Source: Granulicella aggregans (GTDB lineage: Bacteria; Acidobacteriota; Terriglobia; Terriglobales; Acidobacteriaceae). Taken from it: a stretch of DNA of 64,000 nt. The notes below the pieces were generated by a model. The model did no database searches. It saw only the letters and a program-made list of their open reading frames with translations, and had not been told where the DNA came from. Of this stretch, positions 7,258 to 16,479 are shown one piece after another. The stretch spans positions 682,001-746,000 of the forward strand of contig NZ_JAGSYE010000002.1 of assembly GCF_025685565.1 (NCBI RefSeq), in the 5' to 3' direction. The stretch's first letter is position 1. Each line of letters begins with the position of its first letter. Made by a program: the position numbers and the translations under genes.

Positions 7258-8550
7258 CTACTTCGCAGCGGCCTTCTTGTGTACCGGAGCCTTCTTTACC
7301 GGAGCCTTCTTCGGCACAACCAACTCAGCGTCGCTCATCGTGATCATCAGCGGGCTGGGTGTGTAGGAGGCGTAGGTGCCCTCCAGCGTTACCTTGTCGC
7401 CGACTGCGGGCACAGGCGTCTTGAGCGGCTCTTTCAGGTTGAAGGTGAAGTCAGCCGTCTTGGCCTGGACCGAGTCGTCGGAGACGGATACCTGGATCGA
7501 AGAATCGGTAGCCGAGACAATTGTCACTTCAGGCAACTCAACCGACTTACCCTTGATCGTTTGCCAGACCTTATCCGCATCCTCGGGCTTGCCATTCGCC
7601 AGGATGAACTCCTTATCGCCAACCGCGAGGGCGGAGAGATCCGGAGTGTCCTTGATGACGCCGGCGACGATGTCAGCAGGCGACGGAGCGGGGGTGATGG
7701 TGAAGCCTGCCGGCGGATCAAGGTTGGTCTGGACGGCGGCGGTCACAGCGTCATAACCATCGGCCTTGCCGTGGTACTTCTTATAGCAATAGTTCGCGAC
7801 CTTCAGGAACTCGGTCTTGTAGGGGTCGGGAGCGAAGGCTGCGGCGCGCGAGGTGTACCACGTGCAGTTCACATAGTCAGGCGGAGTGGACTGGTAGTAG
7901 GCGATGCCGAGCTGGTAGGTGTCCTGGAGCAGAGGGCCGGGCTTGGTCGTCTGGTCGACCGGAACTGATGCGAGCTCCGACTTGTAGTTCGTGATCGCGG
8001 TCGCGGTGTCCTTCTTGGCTAGTGCAGCGGTAGCGATGGCGCTGTAGAAGGTCGGCGTCACACCCTTCTTCAAGTTGTCGAAGTCAGCCTGAGCCATGTC
8101 CTTTGGCTTGGTCGCGGCAAGGCCCTTGGTGGCATAAGAGGCAGCAGCGTCAAGAGCAGCCTGCTTCGCCGCCGGGTCGCTCACTGCATCCGCATTCTGC
8201 TTGCGGAGGAAGACTTCAAACGTCAAGCCACGAAGGTTGTTCGGGTCAACCTGCAGGAGGCGATCGGCTGCGTCCAGGGCTTTATCGGGCGCTGGAATCT
8301 GGCTGTAGGCAATCATCAACTGCTGCAGGACATCGCCCTTTACAGCCGACTGCGGGAACGCCGTCAAATAAGCCTCGCACGCGGGGGCCTTGGCGGCGGG
8401 AGTCGTCGCACTGGCGCAACCGTTATACGACGCAAATTCGGCGGCCGGCATCTGCACCTGCCCAGCGTCAGCTTGACCAAATGCGATCATGCTGGCTTGA
8501 GGGGCAAAGCTTGCGACCGTCAGGAGAGATGCAACCACTACCTTCTTCAT
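7258..8550 (-). CDS. Exported TPR-like repeat protein of unknown function
   Basis: A 430-residue protein with a signal peptide (MKKVVVASLLTVASFAPQASMIAFGQA). Residues about 60-270 are helical with TPR-like pairs (for example PDKALDAADRLLQVDPNNLRGL and TAITNYKSELASVP). The C-terminal part (about 300-410) is beta-rich with VTLEGTYASYTPSPLMITMSDAELV. The tail is a Lys/Ala/Pro run (APVKKAPVHKKAAAK). This build suggests a periplasmic or outer-membrane scaffold, a guess from fold only. It is a single minus-strand gene; the preceding 500-base gap contains its promoter region and that of smc. Confidence 0.75.
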   Translation of the reverse strand: MKKVVVASLLTVASFAPQASMIAFGQADAGQVQMPAAEFASYNGCASATTPAAKAPACEAYLTAFPQSAVKGDVLQQLMIAYSQIPAPDKALDAADRLLQVDPNNLRGLTFEVFLRKQNADAVSDPAAKQAALDAAASYATKGLAATKPKDMAQADFDNLKKGVTPTFYSAIATAALAKKDTATAITNYKSELASVPVDQTTKPGPLLQDTYQLGIAYYQSTPPDYVNCTWYTSRAAAFAPDPYKTEFLKVANYCYKKYHGKADGYDAVTAAVQTNLDPPAGFTITPAPSPADIVAGVIKDTPDLSALAVGDKEFILANGKPEDADKVWQTIKGKSVELPEVTIVSATDSSIQVSVSDDSVQAKTADFTFNLKEPLKTPVPAVGDKVTLEGTYASYTPSPLMITMSDAELVVPKKAPVKKAPVHKKAAAK

Positions 8551-9057
8551 TCAAAGCTCCTCAAAACATTCAGGTTGTCGATTGGCCAACGGAGCGCCCA
8601 ATTCCTATGCACACATGAAGGACGTACTCCGCTGCGTCCAACTGCCAGTGAAGCGGATTATAGAAACCGTGAACTACTCATGCAAGTTTCAGGGGTTTTG
8701 CTCAACAATACACGCAATTCGCGTCGTATCCATAGAGATTTGTAAAGATCGAAGTGCAGATCCAGACGCGGCGAATTCATCGGGGAACCGTTTTCCGTGA
8801 TGCCCTATTAGCGGCACTGAGAGGTGAGATGCAACTTTTTTGTATCCGACTTTCGATTCGTCGCGGGCAGGTCGGAGATGTGGACGACCTGCGAGGGCAA
8901 AAGGGTCTTCTTTTGCTTTGGACACCTATTTGTTGGGTTACGTCCCGATTTCCCACAAGATGTAGCGTCACACATGTTGCCGGACGAGGTTCGCCCTAAT
9001 AAAGTACAGCTAGGCGGGCTTCCACCTGATATCTGGAATCCGCATTCACGAGGCCAC
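8551..9057. other. 507-base divergent intergenic region before smc
   Basis: No gene is supported. It holds the leaders of the minus-strand gene at 8550 and of smc. Two small inverted repeats are visible: GCAGGTC (8867-8873) with GACCTGC (8886-8892), and GCAAAAG (8897-8903) with CTTTTGC (8910-8916), loop GGTCTT. Open frames here are short and lack ribosome sites. Confidence 0.5.
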
Positions 9058-12000
9058 ATGCTCAAGCTCAAAAAAGTTCAGATCCTCGGCTTCAAGTCCT
9101 TCTGCGACCGCACCGAAGTGCAGCTCTCGGGCGAAGGCATCGCTGCCATCGTCGGGCCGAACGGCTGCGGTAAGTCGAACATCTCCGACGCCATCACCTG
9201 GGTTCTCGGCGAGCAGTCGGCCAAGAGCCTCCGCGGTATCAAGATGGAAGACGTCATCTTCGCCGGCTCCCGCGAGCGCAAACCAACGGGCATGGCAGAG
9301 GTTTCCCTGACTCTGGTCGATCCGGATGTGTACGACGGCAACCAGCTTCCTGACGAGAACGACGTAGTCGCCATCAACTCCACCGCCTCGATCTCCGACT
9401 GGGACGAGACCGCGCTCCGCCAGCAACGCGCCGAGGAGACCGAAGAGGCCGTCGCCGATGCGCAGCCCGGCACCGTTATCGAAGGCGACCAGAAGATACT
9501 GCCCGCAGATGCGAACGCGGAGCCTGATCCGGCCAATCCCGACAACGTCGTCCTCAAGATTCGCCGCCGCAAGTTTGGCCGCGCTCCCGTGCGCGCCGGG
9601 GAGATCACCATCACCCGCCGTCTCTTCCGGACCGGCGACTCCGAGTACCTGCTCAACGGCAAGATCTGCCGCCTGCGCGACATCCAGGACATCTTCATGG
9701 GCACCGGTCTTGGCGGCGAGAGCTACGCCATCATCGGCCAGGAGCGCATCGGCCAGTTGCTCAGCTCGAAGCCGCTCGACCGCCGCGGCATCATCGAGGA
9801 AGCTGCGGGCATTACTCGCTTCAAGACGAAGAAGCGCCTTGCTGAACTACGTCTGGAGTCGGCAAAGCAGAACCTCTCGCGCGTCAACGACATCTTCGAC
9901 GAAGTGACCAAGCAGATGGGCACGCTGAAGCGCCAGGCCGCCAAGGCCGAGCGCTACGGCGCGCTGCGCGATGAGCTCCGCACGAAGCTCCGCGTGGTGC
10001 TTGCCAGCCGAATGTCGCAGCTGGATACCGAAGCCGCATCGGCGGCTGCGGAGATCACGCGTCTTGGAGCGGTGATCGACGCTTCCGCGTCCGACCTGGA
10101 GACGATGGACGCCGCTCACACGGAAGGCGTCAGCACCGGCTACACGCTGGACGCGCAGATTCGCGAAGCGAACACGACCGCGAACCAGTCCGCCGTCGAG
10201 CTCGAACGCATCACCGCGCGTACCGCTTCGAACACCGACCGCATCGCCGAACTCACAAATCGCCTTGAGAATGGCAGTGCGGAGCTTGAGGCCGCGCGGC
10301 TTCAGCTTGCGCAGCTCGCCGGGGAGCAGGAGCAGCACCGCAGCTTCCTCGAGACCGCGACCGAAGAGTCCGCCGGATCGCGCGAGGCCGCACAGGCCCA
10401 GCAGGCGGCCGCGCAGAACGCCATCCGCGCGCTGGCGCAGGCCGAGCAGCAGGTCGAGAACAATCGCCGCAACGGCATGTCGCTCTTGCAGCGTGCCAGC
10501 CAGACGCGCAACGAAGAAGCCCAGGCCGCAGCCGCTCTTGCCAGCCTTGATCGCGAAGGCGAGCGGCTGAGGTCTGAGTCCGACGTCGCCCGCCAGGAGC
10601 TCACCCAGCTTGGCCTCGAACGCGGCCAGGTAAAGATGTCGTTCGAGTCCGTCACCGAGCGCCTGAAGCGACTGGAGGCCGAGATTGCGGCACTTCGGCT
10701 TGAGCTCGAACAAGCCCGCAACGCCGAGAACCAGTCCAAGCGGCGAGGCGACCAGCTGCGCGGCGAGCGGGCTACGCTGGAAGGGCGCCGCAACTCGCTT
10801 GAGTCGCTGATCCGCGAGCACAGCTACTCCACAGACACCGTGAAGAATCTCTTCCGTGCCAAGCCCTCCGCTGGCGCAGGTGAGCTGGCACCGATGGGAA
10901 CGCTCGCCGACTTCCTCGACGTCGAAGGCAAGTACGAGGGCATCGTCGATGAGTTCTTGCGAGACGAGCTGAACTACGTCGTCGTCAAGAGCTGGGACTC
11001 AGCTGGCGAAGGCCTGCGTCTGCTGCAGAAGGACGTTGCCGGGCGCGCTACGTTCCTCGTCCACACTGAAAACCCCGACGGCTTCGCCCACGGCGTGAGT
11101 GCAGCGAACCCACCGCAGGGCGAAGGCATCGTTGCGCTGAAGGACTGCATCAAGGTCCGCAATGGCTTTGGCCGCTCGCTCGAAGTGGTCCTGCCTCGTC
11201 TGCGTGATGGCTACGTCGCACCCGACTCCGAGACCGCGCGCAACTTGGCGCTCGAGTACCCTCAGGCGTTCTTCCTTGCACCTTCGGGCGACACCTTCCA
11301 CAACGTCACCGTGACCGGTGGCCGCACCCGCGCTCAGGGTCCACTTGCTCTCAAGCGCGAACTCAACGAGGTTCAGCAGAAGGTCGACGCCGCAGCCGCA
11401 GAGCTAGCTGCCACCGATACGAAGACGGCGGAACTACAGCACACGATCTCCGAGCTGAACCGCACCCTCGAGGGCAAGGGACACGAGCGCCGCGACGCCG
11501 AGCGCGAGGTTGCCAACTCCGGCGCTGCCCTTCGGCAGATGGACTCTGAGGCCCAGAGGATCGAGCGGCGCCTGCAGGACTGGCAGATCAACAGCGAGCG
11601 CAACCGCGACGCGCGCACGCAGAAGGCAGACCTCATCGCCCGTCTGCAAGACACCGCGGAGAAGCTGGACGCGGAACGCGCCGCGCTTGAGGCTGGCCTT
11701 GCCGACCTGCAACAGCAGCTTGGCAATCTTCGCGAACAGCGCGAGCTTTTGCAGCAGTCGGCGGCTGAAGCGTCCGCCGCCCTGGCGGGCTTGGAAGAGC
11801 GCCGTCGCAATGCTGCCGCGAACCTCGAACAGACGACACGCCTCTTCAACACGCAGAACGCCCGCATCCAGCAGCTTGAGCAGCAGCTTGCCCAGGCGAG
11901 CGCGGAGAAGCAGCGGCGTGAAGAGGAGACCTCGTCGCTGGCGATCCAGCATGAGCAGTTGAGCGAGGCCCGCGCCACGGCGGTCGCCAACGGTGCTCGC

Positions 12001-12918
12001 CTCACAGCTGAAGCCGCAGAGCTTCGCGCCCGCATGGCGGAGCTCGACCAGAAGCTGCGCACCCTGCGCCATGAGACCGAGGCTCTTCGTGAGCAGCGTG
12101 CTGGCCTGACGGCTCGTGCCGCCAAGCTGGCCTCGGACATCGAGCACATCGAGGCGACCTGCCTCAACGATCTCGGCGTCGTCGCTACGGTACTCCGCGA
12201 AGATGCCAGCATCGTCCGCATCGAAGGCGAGGCGCTCGTCAGCGAAGAGGAAGAGTCGCGCTCGCTTAAGCAGCGCCTCGAAGCCATGGGCCCGGTCAAC
12301 ATGATGGCGCTCGAAGAGTACACCGAGACCGCCGAGCGACACACCTTCATGGAGGGCCAGCGCAAGGACCTGCTCGAATCGATCGAGAACACGCAGGCGT
12401 CGATCAAGGAGATCGACGATGTCTCGCGGCTCAAGTTCGACGAGGCCTTCAAGGTCATCAACGACAACTTCTCGGTCACCTTCACCAAGCTCTTCGGCGG
12501 CGGCCAGGCCTTTATGAAGCTGACCGACGCGGAGAACTCGAACGAGTCCGGCATCGACATCGTCGCCTCGCCTCCGGGCAAGAAGCTGCAGAACATCCTT
12601 CTGCTCTCGGGTGGAGAGAAGGCGCTCACCGCTCTCTCGCTGCTGGTTGGCATCTTCCAGTTCCAGCCCGCGCCGTTCTGCGTGCTTGACGAAGTCGACG
12701 CCCCGCTCGACGAGACCAACGTGGGCCGCTTCGCCAAGCTCATCTCCGACATGAGCGCAACGACACAGTTCGTCGTCATCACCCACTCCAAGCGAACGAT
12801 GTCGCAGGCGGACGTGATCTACGGCGTGACCATGCAGGAGCCGGGTGTCTCGAAGATCGTCTCGGTTGCGCTGGGCAAGGGCAATCGCAATGAGCAAGAC
12901 CGTCGCGCCGTCGCGTAG
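9058..12918 (+). CDS. smc: Chromosome segregation protein SMC
   Basis: ATPase that condenses and helps segregate the chromosome with ScpA/ScpB. The frame is open from 8824, but ATG 9058 (MLKLKKVQILGFKSF) is the family start, with GAGG four bases before it, giving 1286 residues. Walker A GPNGCGKSN is at 33-41, a coiled-coil arm follows, the hinge is about 610-770 (GTLADFLDVEGKYEGIVDEFL), then the second arm, signature LLSGGEKALTALS (about 1182) and Walker B FCVLDEVDAPLDE (about 1207). The head has an acidic insert of about 80 residues (roughly 90-175) between TLVDPDVYDG and EITITRRLFR, not present in Bacillus SMC. No scp gene is adjacent. Confidence 0.97.
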   Translation: MLKLKKVQILGFKSFCDRTEVQLSGEGIAAIVGPNGCGKSNISDAITWVLGEQSAKSLRGIKMEDVIFAGSRERKPTGMAEVSLTLVDPDVYDGNQLPDENDVVAINSTASISDWDETALRQQRAEETEEAVADAQPGTVIEGDQKILPADANAEPDPANPDNVVLKIRRRKFGRAPVRAGEITITRRLFRTGDSEYLLNGKICRLRDIQDIFMGTGLGGESYAIIGQERIGQLLSSKPLDRRGIIEEAAGITRFKTKKRLAELRLESAKQNLSRVNDIFDEVTKQMGTLKRQAAKAERYGALRDELRTKLRVVLASRMSQLDTEAASAAAEITRLGAVIDASASDLETMDAAHTEGVSTGYTLDAQIREANTTANQSAVELERITARTASNTDRIAELTNRLENGSAELEAARLQLAQLAGEQEQHRSFLETATEESAGSREAAQAQQAAAQNAIRALAQAEQQVENNRRNGMSLLQRASQTRNEEAQAAAALASLDREGERLRSESDVARQELTQLGLERGQVKMSFESVTERLKRLEAEIAALRLELEQARNAENQSKRRGDQLRGERATLEGRRNSLESLIREHSYSTDTVKNLFRAKPSAGAGELAPMGTLADFLDVEGKYEGIVDEFLRDELNYVVVKSWDSAGEGLRLLQKDVAGRATFLVHTENPDGFAHGVSAANPPQGEGIVALKDCIKVRNGFGRSLEVVLPRLRDGYVAPDSETARNLALEYPQAFFLAPSGDTFHNVTVTGGRTRAQGPLALKRELNEVQQKVDAAAAELAATDTKTAELQHTISELNRTLEGKGHERRDAEREVANSGAALRQMDSEAQRIERRLQDWQINSERNRDARTQKADLIARLQDTAEKLDAERAALEAGLADLQQQLGNLREQRELLQQSAAEASAALAGLEERRRNAAANLEQTTRLFNTQNARIQQLEQQLAQASAEKQRREEETSSLAIQHEQLSEARATAVANGARLTAEAAELRARMAELDQKLRTLRHETEALREQRAGLTARAAKLASDIEHIEATCLNDLGVVATVLREDASIVRIEGEALVSEEEESRSLKQRLEAMGPVNMMALEEYTETAERHTFMEGQRKDLLESIENTQASIKEIDDVSRLKFDEAFKVINDNFSVTFTKLFGGGQAFMKLTDAENSNESGIDIVASPPGKKLQNILLLSGGEKALTALSLLVGIFQFQPAPFCVLDEVDAPLDETNVGRFAKLISDMSATTQFVVITHSKRTMSQADVIYGVTMQEPGVSKIVSVALGKGNRNEQDRRAVA

Positions 12919-12941
12919 CTCGGGCGAAGACAAGTTTGCGC

Positions 12942-12976
12942 AGCCGGGAGCGTAGTCACTACGCCCCGGCTTTTTT
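12942..12976 (+). terminator. Intrinsic terminator after smc
   Basis: Stem AGCCGGG / CCCGGCT with an inner GTAG-TCA-CTAC hairpin, followed directly by six T residues, 24 bases after the smc stop. Confidence 0.88.
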
Positions 12977-13055
12977 CTGCTTCCCAACGATCACGAATCA
13001 ACTGCTATCTTTAGCGCAACAAGTATCCTTCCGACATTGGAGCAAATACCTGAGC

Positions 13056-13997
13056 ATGCGACTGCAGTCTAGGTTGTTCGCAATAACTGCACTATGGCTA
13101 GCCGTCAATGCCACGTCTCTTGCGCAAGGGCCTGTCAAGAATCCCCGCACTGTTTGTGTGTCCTCTTACAAGGTCGATGAGGCAAAGATCAACGACTTCA
13201 CCTTCAAGTCTTATGAAAAGGTGGACTCTGCTGAAGCTTGCCTTCAAGTCGTTCGCGATGGGCGAGTCCTCTATCAGCGAACCGCTCAAACTATCGCCGG
13301 ATACACACTTGGACAACCCGCAAACAACAACGACGGTATTCATTCGATTGCAAATGGATCGGACCTCACGGGACGAGGCAATCCCGACATGATTGTGTCG
13401 CTTGATACCGGCGGTGCACACTGCTGCCATCTAACATATGTCTTCGAACTGCAGCCGAAGCTCAAGCTTTTAGCGACGATTGATGCAGAAGACAGCGATA
13501 CTTCGCACTTCGAAGACCTCGATCGCGACCAGCACTTTTACTATTTGGCCGACGATTGGACCTTCGCTTATTGGCCATCCGACTTCGCCGAGTCGCCCGT
13601 CGCTCCAATCGTGTTGCGCTATGATGACGGCGCTAAGCAACACAACTATCGCTTAGCCTTGGACAAGATGCAAAGGCCCGTACCTACTCCAGTTGAGTGG
13701 CAAGAAGCTCTGGATCGGACTCGGGCAAACTTCAAAGAAGACACTTGGCAGCTGTCCTTCGGTGCGACGCTCTGGACCACCATTATCCGGCTGATTTACA
13801 CCGGACACTCCGACCTCGCATGGAAGTTTCTCGACGAGGCGTGGCCGCCATCCATCACTGAAAAAGATAAGTGGACCGGCGAATTCTGCGGAATCCTGAA
13901 AACCAGCAGATATTGGCCAGATCTCAAGGACTCGATGCCGGGTGCGCCTCCTGATTGCATCAGGGCGGAGCCACGCCGACACTTCCCGTATAAGTAG
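13056..13997 (+). CDS. Exported hypothetical protein (313 aa)
   Basis: Not recognised. ATG 13056 is preferred over the frame opening at 12936, because it begins a clear signal peptide (MRLQSRLFAITALWLAVNATSLAQ) and the upstream part overlaps the smc terminator. The mature part has a beta-rich N-terminal half with DLTGRGNPDMIVSLDTGGAHCC, reminiscent of FG-GAP/VCBS-like Asp loops seen in extracellular proteins, with paired cysteines in AHCCH. The C-terminal half is helical (RTRANFKEDTW, LAWKFLDEAWP). Role unknown. It ends 7 bases from a convergent gene, without a terminator between. Confidence 0.65.
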   Translation: MRLQSRLFAITALWLAVNATSLAQGPVKNPRTVCVSSYKVDEAKINDFTFKSYEKVDSAEACLQVVRDGRVLYQRTAQTIAGYTLGQPANNNDGIHSIANGSDLTGRGNPDMIVSLDTGGAHCCHLTYVFELQPKLKLLATIDAEDSDTSHFEDLDRDQHFYYLADDWTFAYWPSDFAESPVAPIVLRYDDGAKQHNYRLALDKMQRPVPTPVEWQEALDRTRANFKEDTWQLSFGATLWTTIIRLIYTGHSDLAWKFLDEAWPPSITEKDKWTGEFCGILKTSRYWPDLKDSMPGAPPDCIRAEPRRHFPYK

Positions 13998-14004
13998 TAA
14001 AAAG

Positions 14005-14802
14005 CTACTCCACTTGCCGCATCACCAGATCCCCAGCTTGCTCGACAGTTTCGTTTGGGGATTGCAGTTCGAACTTCGTCCGCTCATCATCCTCTTCCAA
14101 AGACACGCTCTTGAAGAGCAATGCACTCCCCACCAGGTGAACATGCAGCGCCGTAAGCTGCCATAGCGAGGGCGCGGTCTGCGATTGTTCGAGCGCGAAC
14201 GAGCTTCCCTCCTTCAGCCTCCCGAGCAGGCCGCCGCCGAAGGTCACCTCGTGGACGAGATGGCCAGCCATGCTGCGGACGCGTAGCTGCTGGTTGTCGA
14301 TGACGACGTCGCCCACCATGCCGCTGAAGACCTTGGCCTCGCGCGTTGGCGGATGGAACTTTGGATCAGGCTCGAAGTGCAACGTAGTGTTGACCGCGTC
14401 CGCACCAGTCTCCGTCCAGAGAAACGCGACCGGCAGCAACGTCAGAAAGTCGTCGATCTGCTTCGCGTCGTGGGCGTCTTCCTCCACCGACTTCTTCTGC
14501 GCGCGTGCGTCGTGCAGAAAATTCTGCACCTCGTCGCGCTGCTTCGCCTCCGGAACACGCTGCCCGTCGCGCTGATATACGCGATGCACATCGCCATGCT
14601 GCGTCGCGGCCACCCACTGCACCACGCCGCCCTTCGGCTTCTTTACCACTTCATGGTAAAGCCAGTTTGAATGATCGTTCTGGTTCGCCGCTCGCTCCGA
14701 GTTCACCGCCCGTTGAATCAACGACTGCGGAGTTTCCGCTCCAGCCGCTCCTACCGCAAACAACACGCCCGCCGCGAAGACCGCGACGCATCGCAAGCCC
14801 AT
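14005..14802 (-). CDS. Exported hypothetical protein (265 aa)
   Basis: Not recognised. A signal peptide (MGLRCVAVFAAGVLFAVGAAGAE) is followed by a helical segment PQSLIQRAVNSERAANQ, a charged linker rich in Lys and Glu (about 80-115), and a C-terminal half with strands such as TTLHFEPDPKFHPPTREAKVFSG and LWQLTALHVHLVG. The way short strands end in polar turns recalls LolA-like or outer-membrane lipoprotein-carrier folds, but no motif proves this. It is 19 bases downstream of the NIPSNAP gene (same strand), so the two may be co-transcribed. Confidence 0.6.
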   Translation of the reverse strand: MGLRCVAVFAAGVLFAVGAAGAETPQSLIQRAVNSERAANQNDHSNWLYHEVVKKPKGGVVQWVAATQHGDVHRVYQRDGQRVPEAKQRDEVQNFLHDARAQKKSVEEDAHDAKQIDDFLTLLPVAFLWTETGADAVNTTLHFEPDPKFHPPTREAKVFSGMVGDVVIDNQQLRVRSMAGHLVHEVTFGGGLLGRLKEGSSFALEQSQTAPSLWQLTALHVHLVGSALLFKSVSLEEDDERTKFELQSPNETVEQAGDLVMRQVE

Positions 14803-14821
14803 CCCCGCCCCCTTGTGCCCT

Positions 14822-15259
14822 TTACACCTTCGGCGAAAAGTCAGTCATGGTCATAAAGGTTGAATCCACCTTTTCGACGATCTTTCCGCTGGCCTCGCTC
14901 TCCGTCTTCACCTTGATCCATTCAGGATCGTCCTGGAACGCCTTCCAGTTCTTCGTCGCCTCATCGCGGCTGGGATGCTTCAGGACGTAGATGAGCGTCT
15001 TGTCCTTCAGAGGGTCATCGGTCGGCACCCAGTAGGCCACGCTGACGATACCGTGCTTCGTGAAGAGGCTGACGGTATGGTCGCGAAAGCGTGCCAGCAG
15101 CGCGGGCAGCCGTCCTTCGACCGTGTGATAGACCCGTAGCTCGAAGACCGTCGAGCCGTCCTTTGATCCGTCCTGGGCCTCTGCCGAGAGACCGCCCATG
15201 GCAAACATCATCGCTCCCGCTCCCATCGCCTTCAGCACCGTGCGTCTTTGTTCTTGCAT
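14822..15259 (-). CDS. Tat-exported NIPSNAP-family protein
   Basis: A 145-residue protein of the NIPSNAP dimeric alpha/beta-barrel fold, with the family motif FELRVYHTVEGRLPALLARFRDHTVSLFTKHG at about 35-66 and VKTESEASGKIVEKV near the end. The chosen ATG 15259 starts MQEQRRTVLKAMGAG, a twin-arginine signal, so the protein is probably folded in the cytoplasm and exported. The frame runs further upstream to 15556, but that part overlaps the divergent gene at 15330 and has no support. Function of bacterial NIPSNAP proteins is mostly unknown; oxidoreductase-linked roles have been proposed. Confidence 0.82.
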   Translation of the reverse strand: MQEQRRTVLKAMGAGAMMFAMGGLSAEAQDGSKDGSTVFELRVYHTVEGRLPALLARFRDHTVSLFTKHGIVSVAYWVPTDDPLKDKTLIYVLKHPSRDEATKNWKAFQDDPEWIKVKTESEASGKIVEKVDSTFMTMTDFSPKV

Positions 15260-15329
15260 ACCGCGAATTGTAGCGCGAGACTGTGAGTGAAGATCAAGTC
15301 CATTTGCCGCATGCACAGGGAGCGTTCCG

Positions 15330-16475
15330 ATGAAGCTGTTCCGCGCAGGGATGTACGTGGTTCCCGCAGTCTTCCTGGCGGGCCTCAGCCTTTGGCGCAC
15401 CGCGCCGGTGCAAGGATTTGCAGGACCTGCAGCACCCGGCGCGGGAGCATGGGACAAGGCTGCGGCGGCGAAGTATCTCGATGACCGCGAGGTCTGGTGG
15501 CAGGGATGGCCCAAGGCGCAGAAGGACCACGGCACGATCTGCATCTCCTGCCACACGACAGTGCCTTATGCGATGGCGCGCCCGGCGTTGCAGGCGGCGC
15601 TCCATGAGGCCTCTGCGGCTGCACCGGAGAGCGCATTAATTGCGAGCGTCGAGAAGCGCGTCGGCCAGTGGTCCGAGGTGGTTCCCTTCTACTCCGACGC
15701 GAACGACGGCCCGGGCAAGACGGCCGAATCGCACGCAACCGAAGCCGTGATGAACGCGGTCATTCTGCTCAGCTACGATGCCAGCCATGGCCATCCGCGT
15801 GCGATCACGCGCACCGCGCTCGACGAAGCCTGGGCGCTGCAGCTTCATGCAGGAGACGATGCAGGCGGATGGATCTGGCAGAACTTCCACCTCTCGCCAT
15901 GGGAGTCTAACGAGTCGAGCTACCAGGGCGCGGCCATGCTGATGCTGGAGCTCGGCACCGCCCCGGCACGCGCAGGGCGCACTGCGGAAGATGCCCATCA
16001 CGAAGCTCTGCTGCAAGGCTATCTACGCAAACACTACGCCGGACAGCCGCTGCTGAACCGGCTTTACGTCTACTGGGCGTCGGCAACGAGTCCGGGGTTG
16101 CTGAACGCGGCTCAACGTGTCGAGTTGCTCTCGCAGGTAAAGTCGCTCCAGCAGCCTGACGGGGGCTGGAAGCTTGCCTCGCTCGACTCCATCGATCGAG
16201 TGGACAAGACAGCACAGCCGACAGAGAGTGACGGCTACGCGACGGCGCTAGTCGCTCTCGCGCTCGAGGTGAATGTGCCCGATCGCAAAGACGCATCGCT
16301 GCGAAGCGCGCTGGCGTGGCTCAACACGCACCAGGGCAAGGACGGCCGCTGGCAGGCTGCTTCGCTGAACAAGCAGCGCGATCCCGAGAGCAACATTGGC
16401 AAGTTCATGAGCGATACCGCAACCGCGTACGCTGTGCTCGCTCTAGAACAGGCGCCCGCGAAGTCGACTCCGTAG
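15330..16475 (+). CDS. Exported haem-c motif protein with squalene-cyclase-like toroid repeats
   Basis: A 381-residue protein with an N-terminal membrane anchor or signal (about 8-25), a single c-type haem motif CISCH at 71-75, and an alpha/alpha-toroid region from about 130 to 370. The toroid signature QQPDGGWKLASLDS (about 273) and a weaker HQGKDGRWQAAS (about 331) are QW-type repeats as in squalene/hopene cyclases and prenyltransferases. The cyclase DxDD acid motif is not seen, so cyclase activity is unlikely. A GGGAG site lies before ATG 15330. It could be a periplasmic electron-transfer or sensor protein; this is inference. Confidence 0.72.
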   Translation: MKLFRAGMYVVPAVFLAGLSLWRTAPVQGFAGPAAPGAGAWDKAAAAKYLDDREVWWQGWPKAQKDHGTICISCHTTVPYAMARPALQAALHEASAAAPESALIASVEKRVGQWSEVVPFYSDANDGPGKTAESHATEAVMNAVILLSYDASHGHPRAITRTALDEAWALQLHAGDDAGGWIWQNFHLSPWESNESSYQGAAMLMLELGTAPARAGRTAEDAHHEALLQGYLRKHYAGQPLLNRLYVYWASATSPGLLNAAQRVELLSQVKSLQQPDGGWKLASLDSIDRVDKTAQPTESDGYATALVALALEVNVPDRKDASLRSALAWLNTHQGKDGRWQAASLNKQRDPESNIGKFMSDTATAYAVLALEQAPAKSTP

Positions 16476-16479
16476 GGCG

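Noticed and set aside
8859-8920. GCAGGTC/GACCTGC and GCAAAAG/CTTTTGC inverted repeats as a member of the hairpin family
   Set aside because: Stems are short and loops do not follow the GYNKYAT pattern, so they are listed only as minor intergenic features.
8689-8925. 78-codon minus-strand open frame before smc
   Set aside because: No ribosome site, no family, and it overlaps the shared promoter region.
11373-12987. Long minus-strand open frames (472 and 517 codons) opposite smc
   Set aside because: They have no motif, are opposite a clear SMC frame with catalytic motifs, and are typical of GC-rich antisense open frames.
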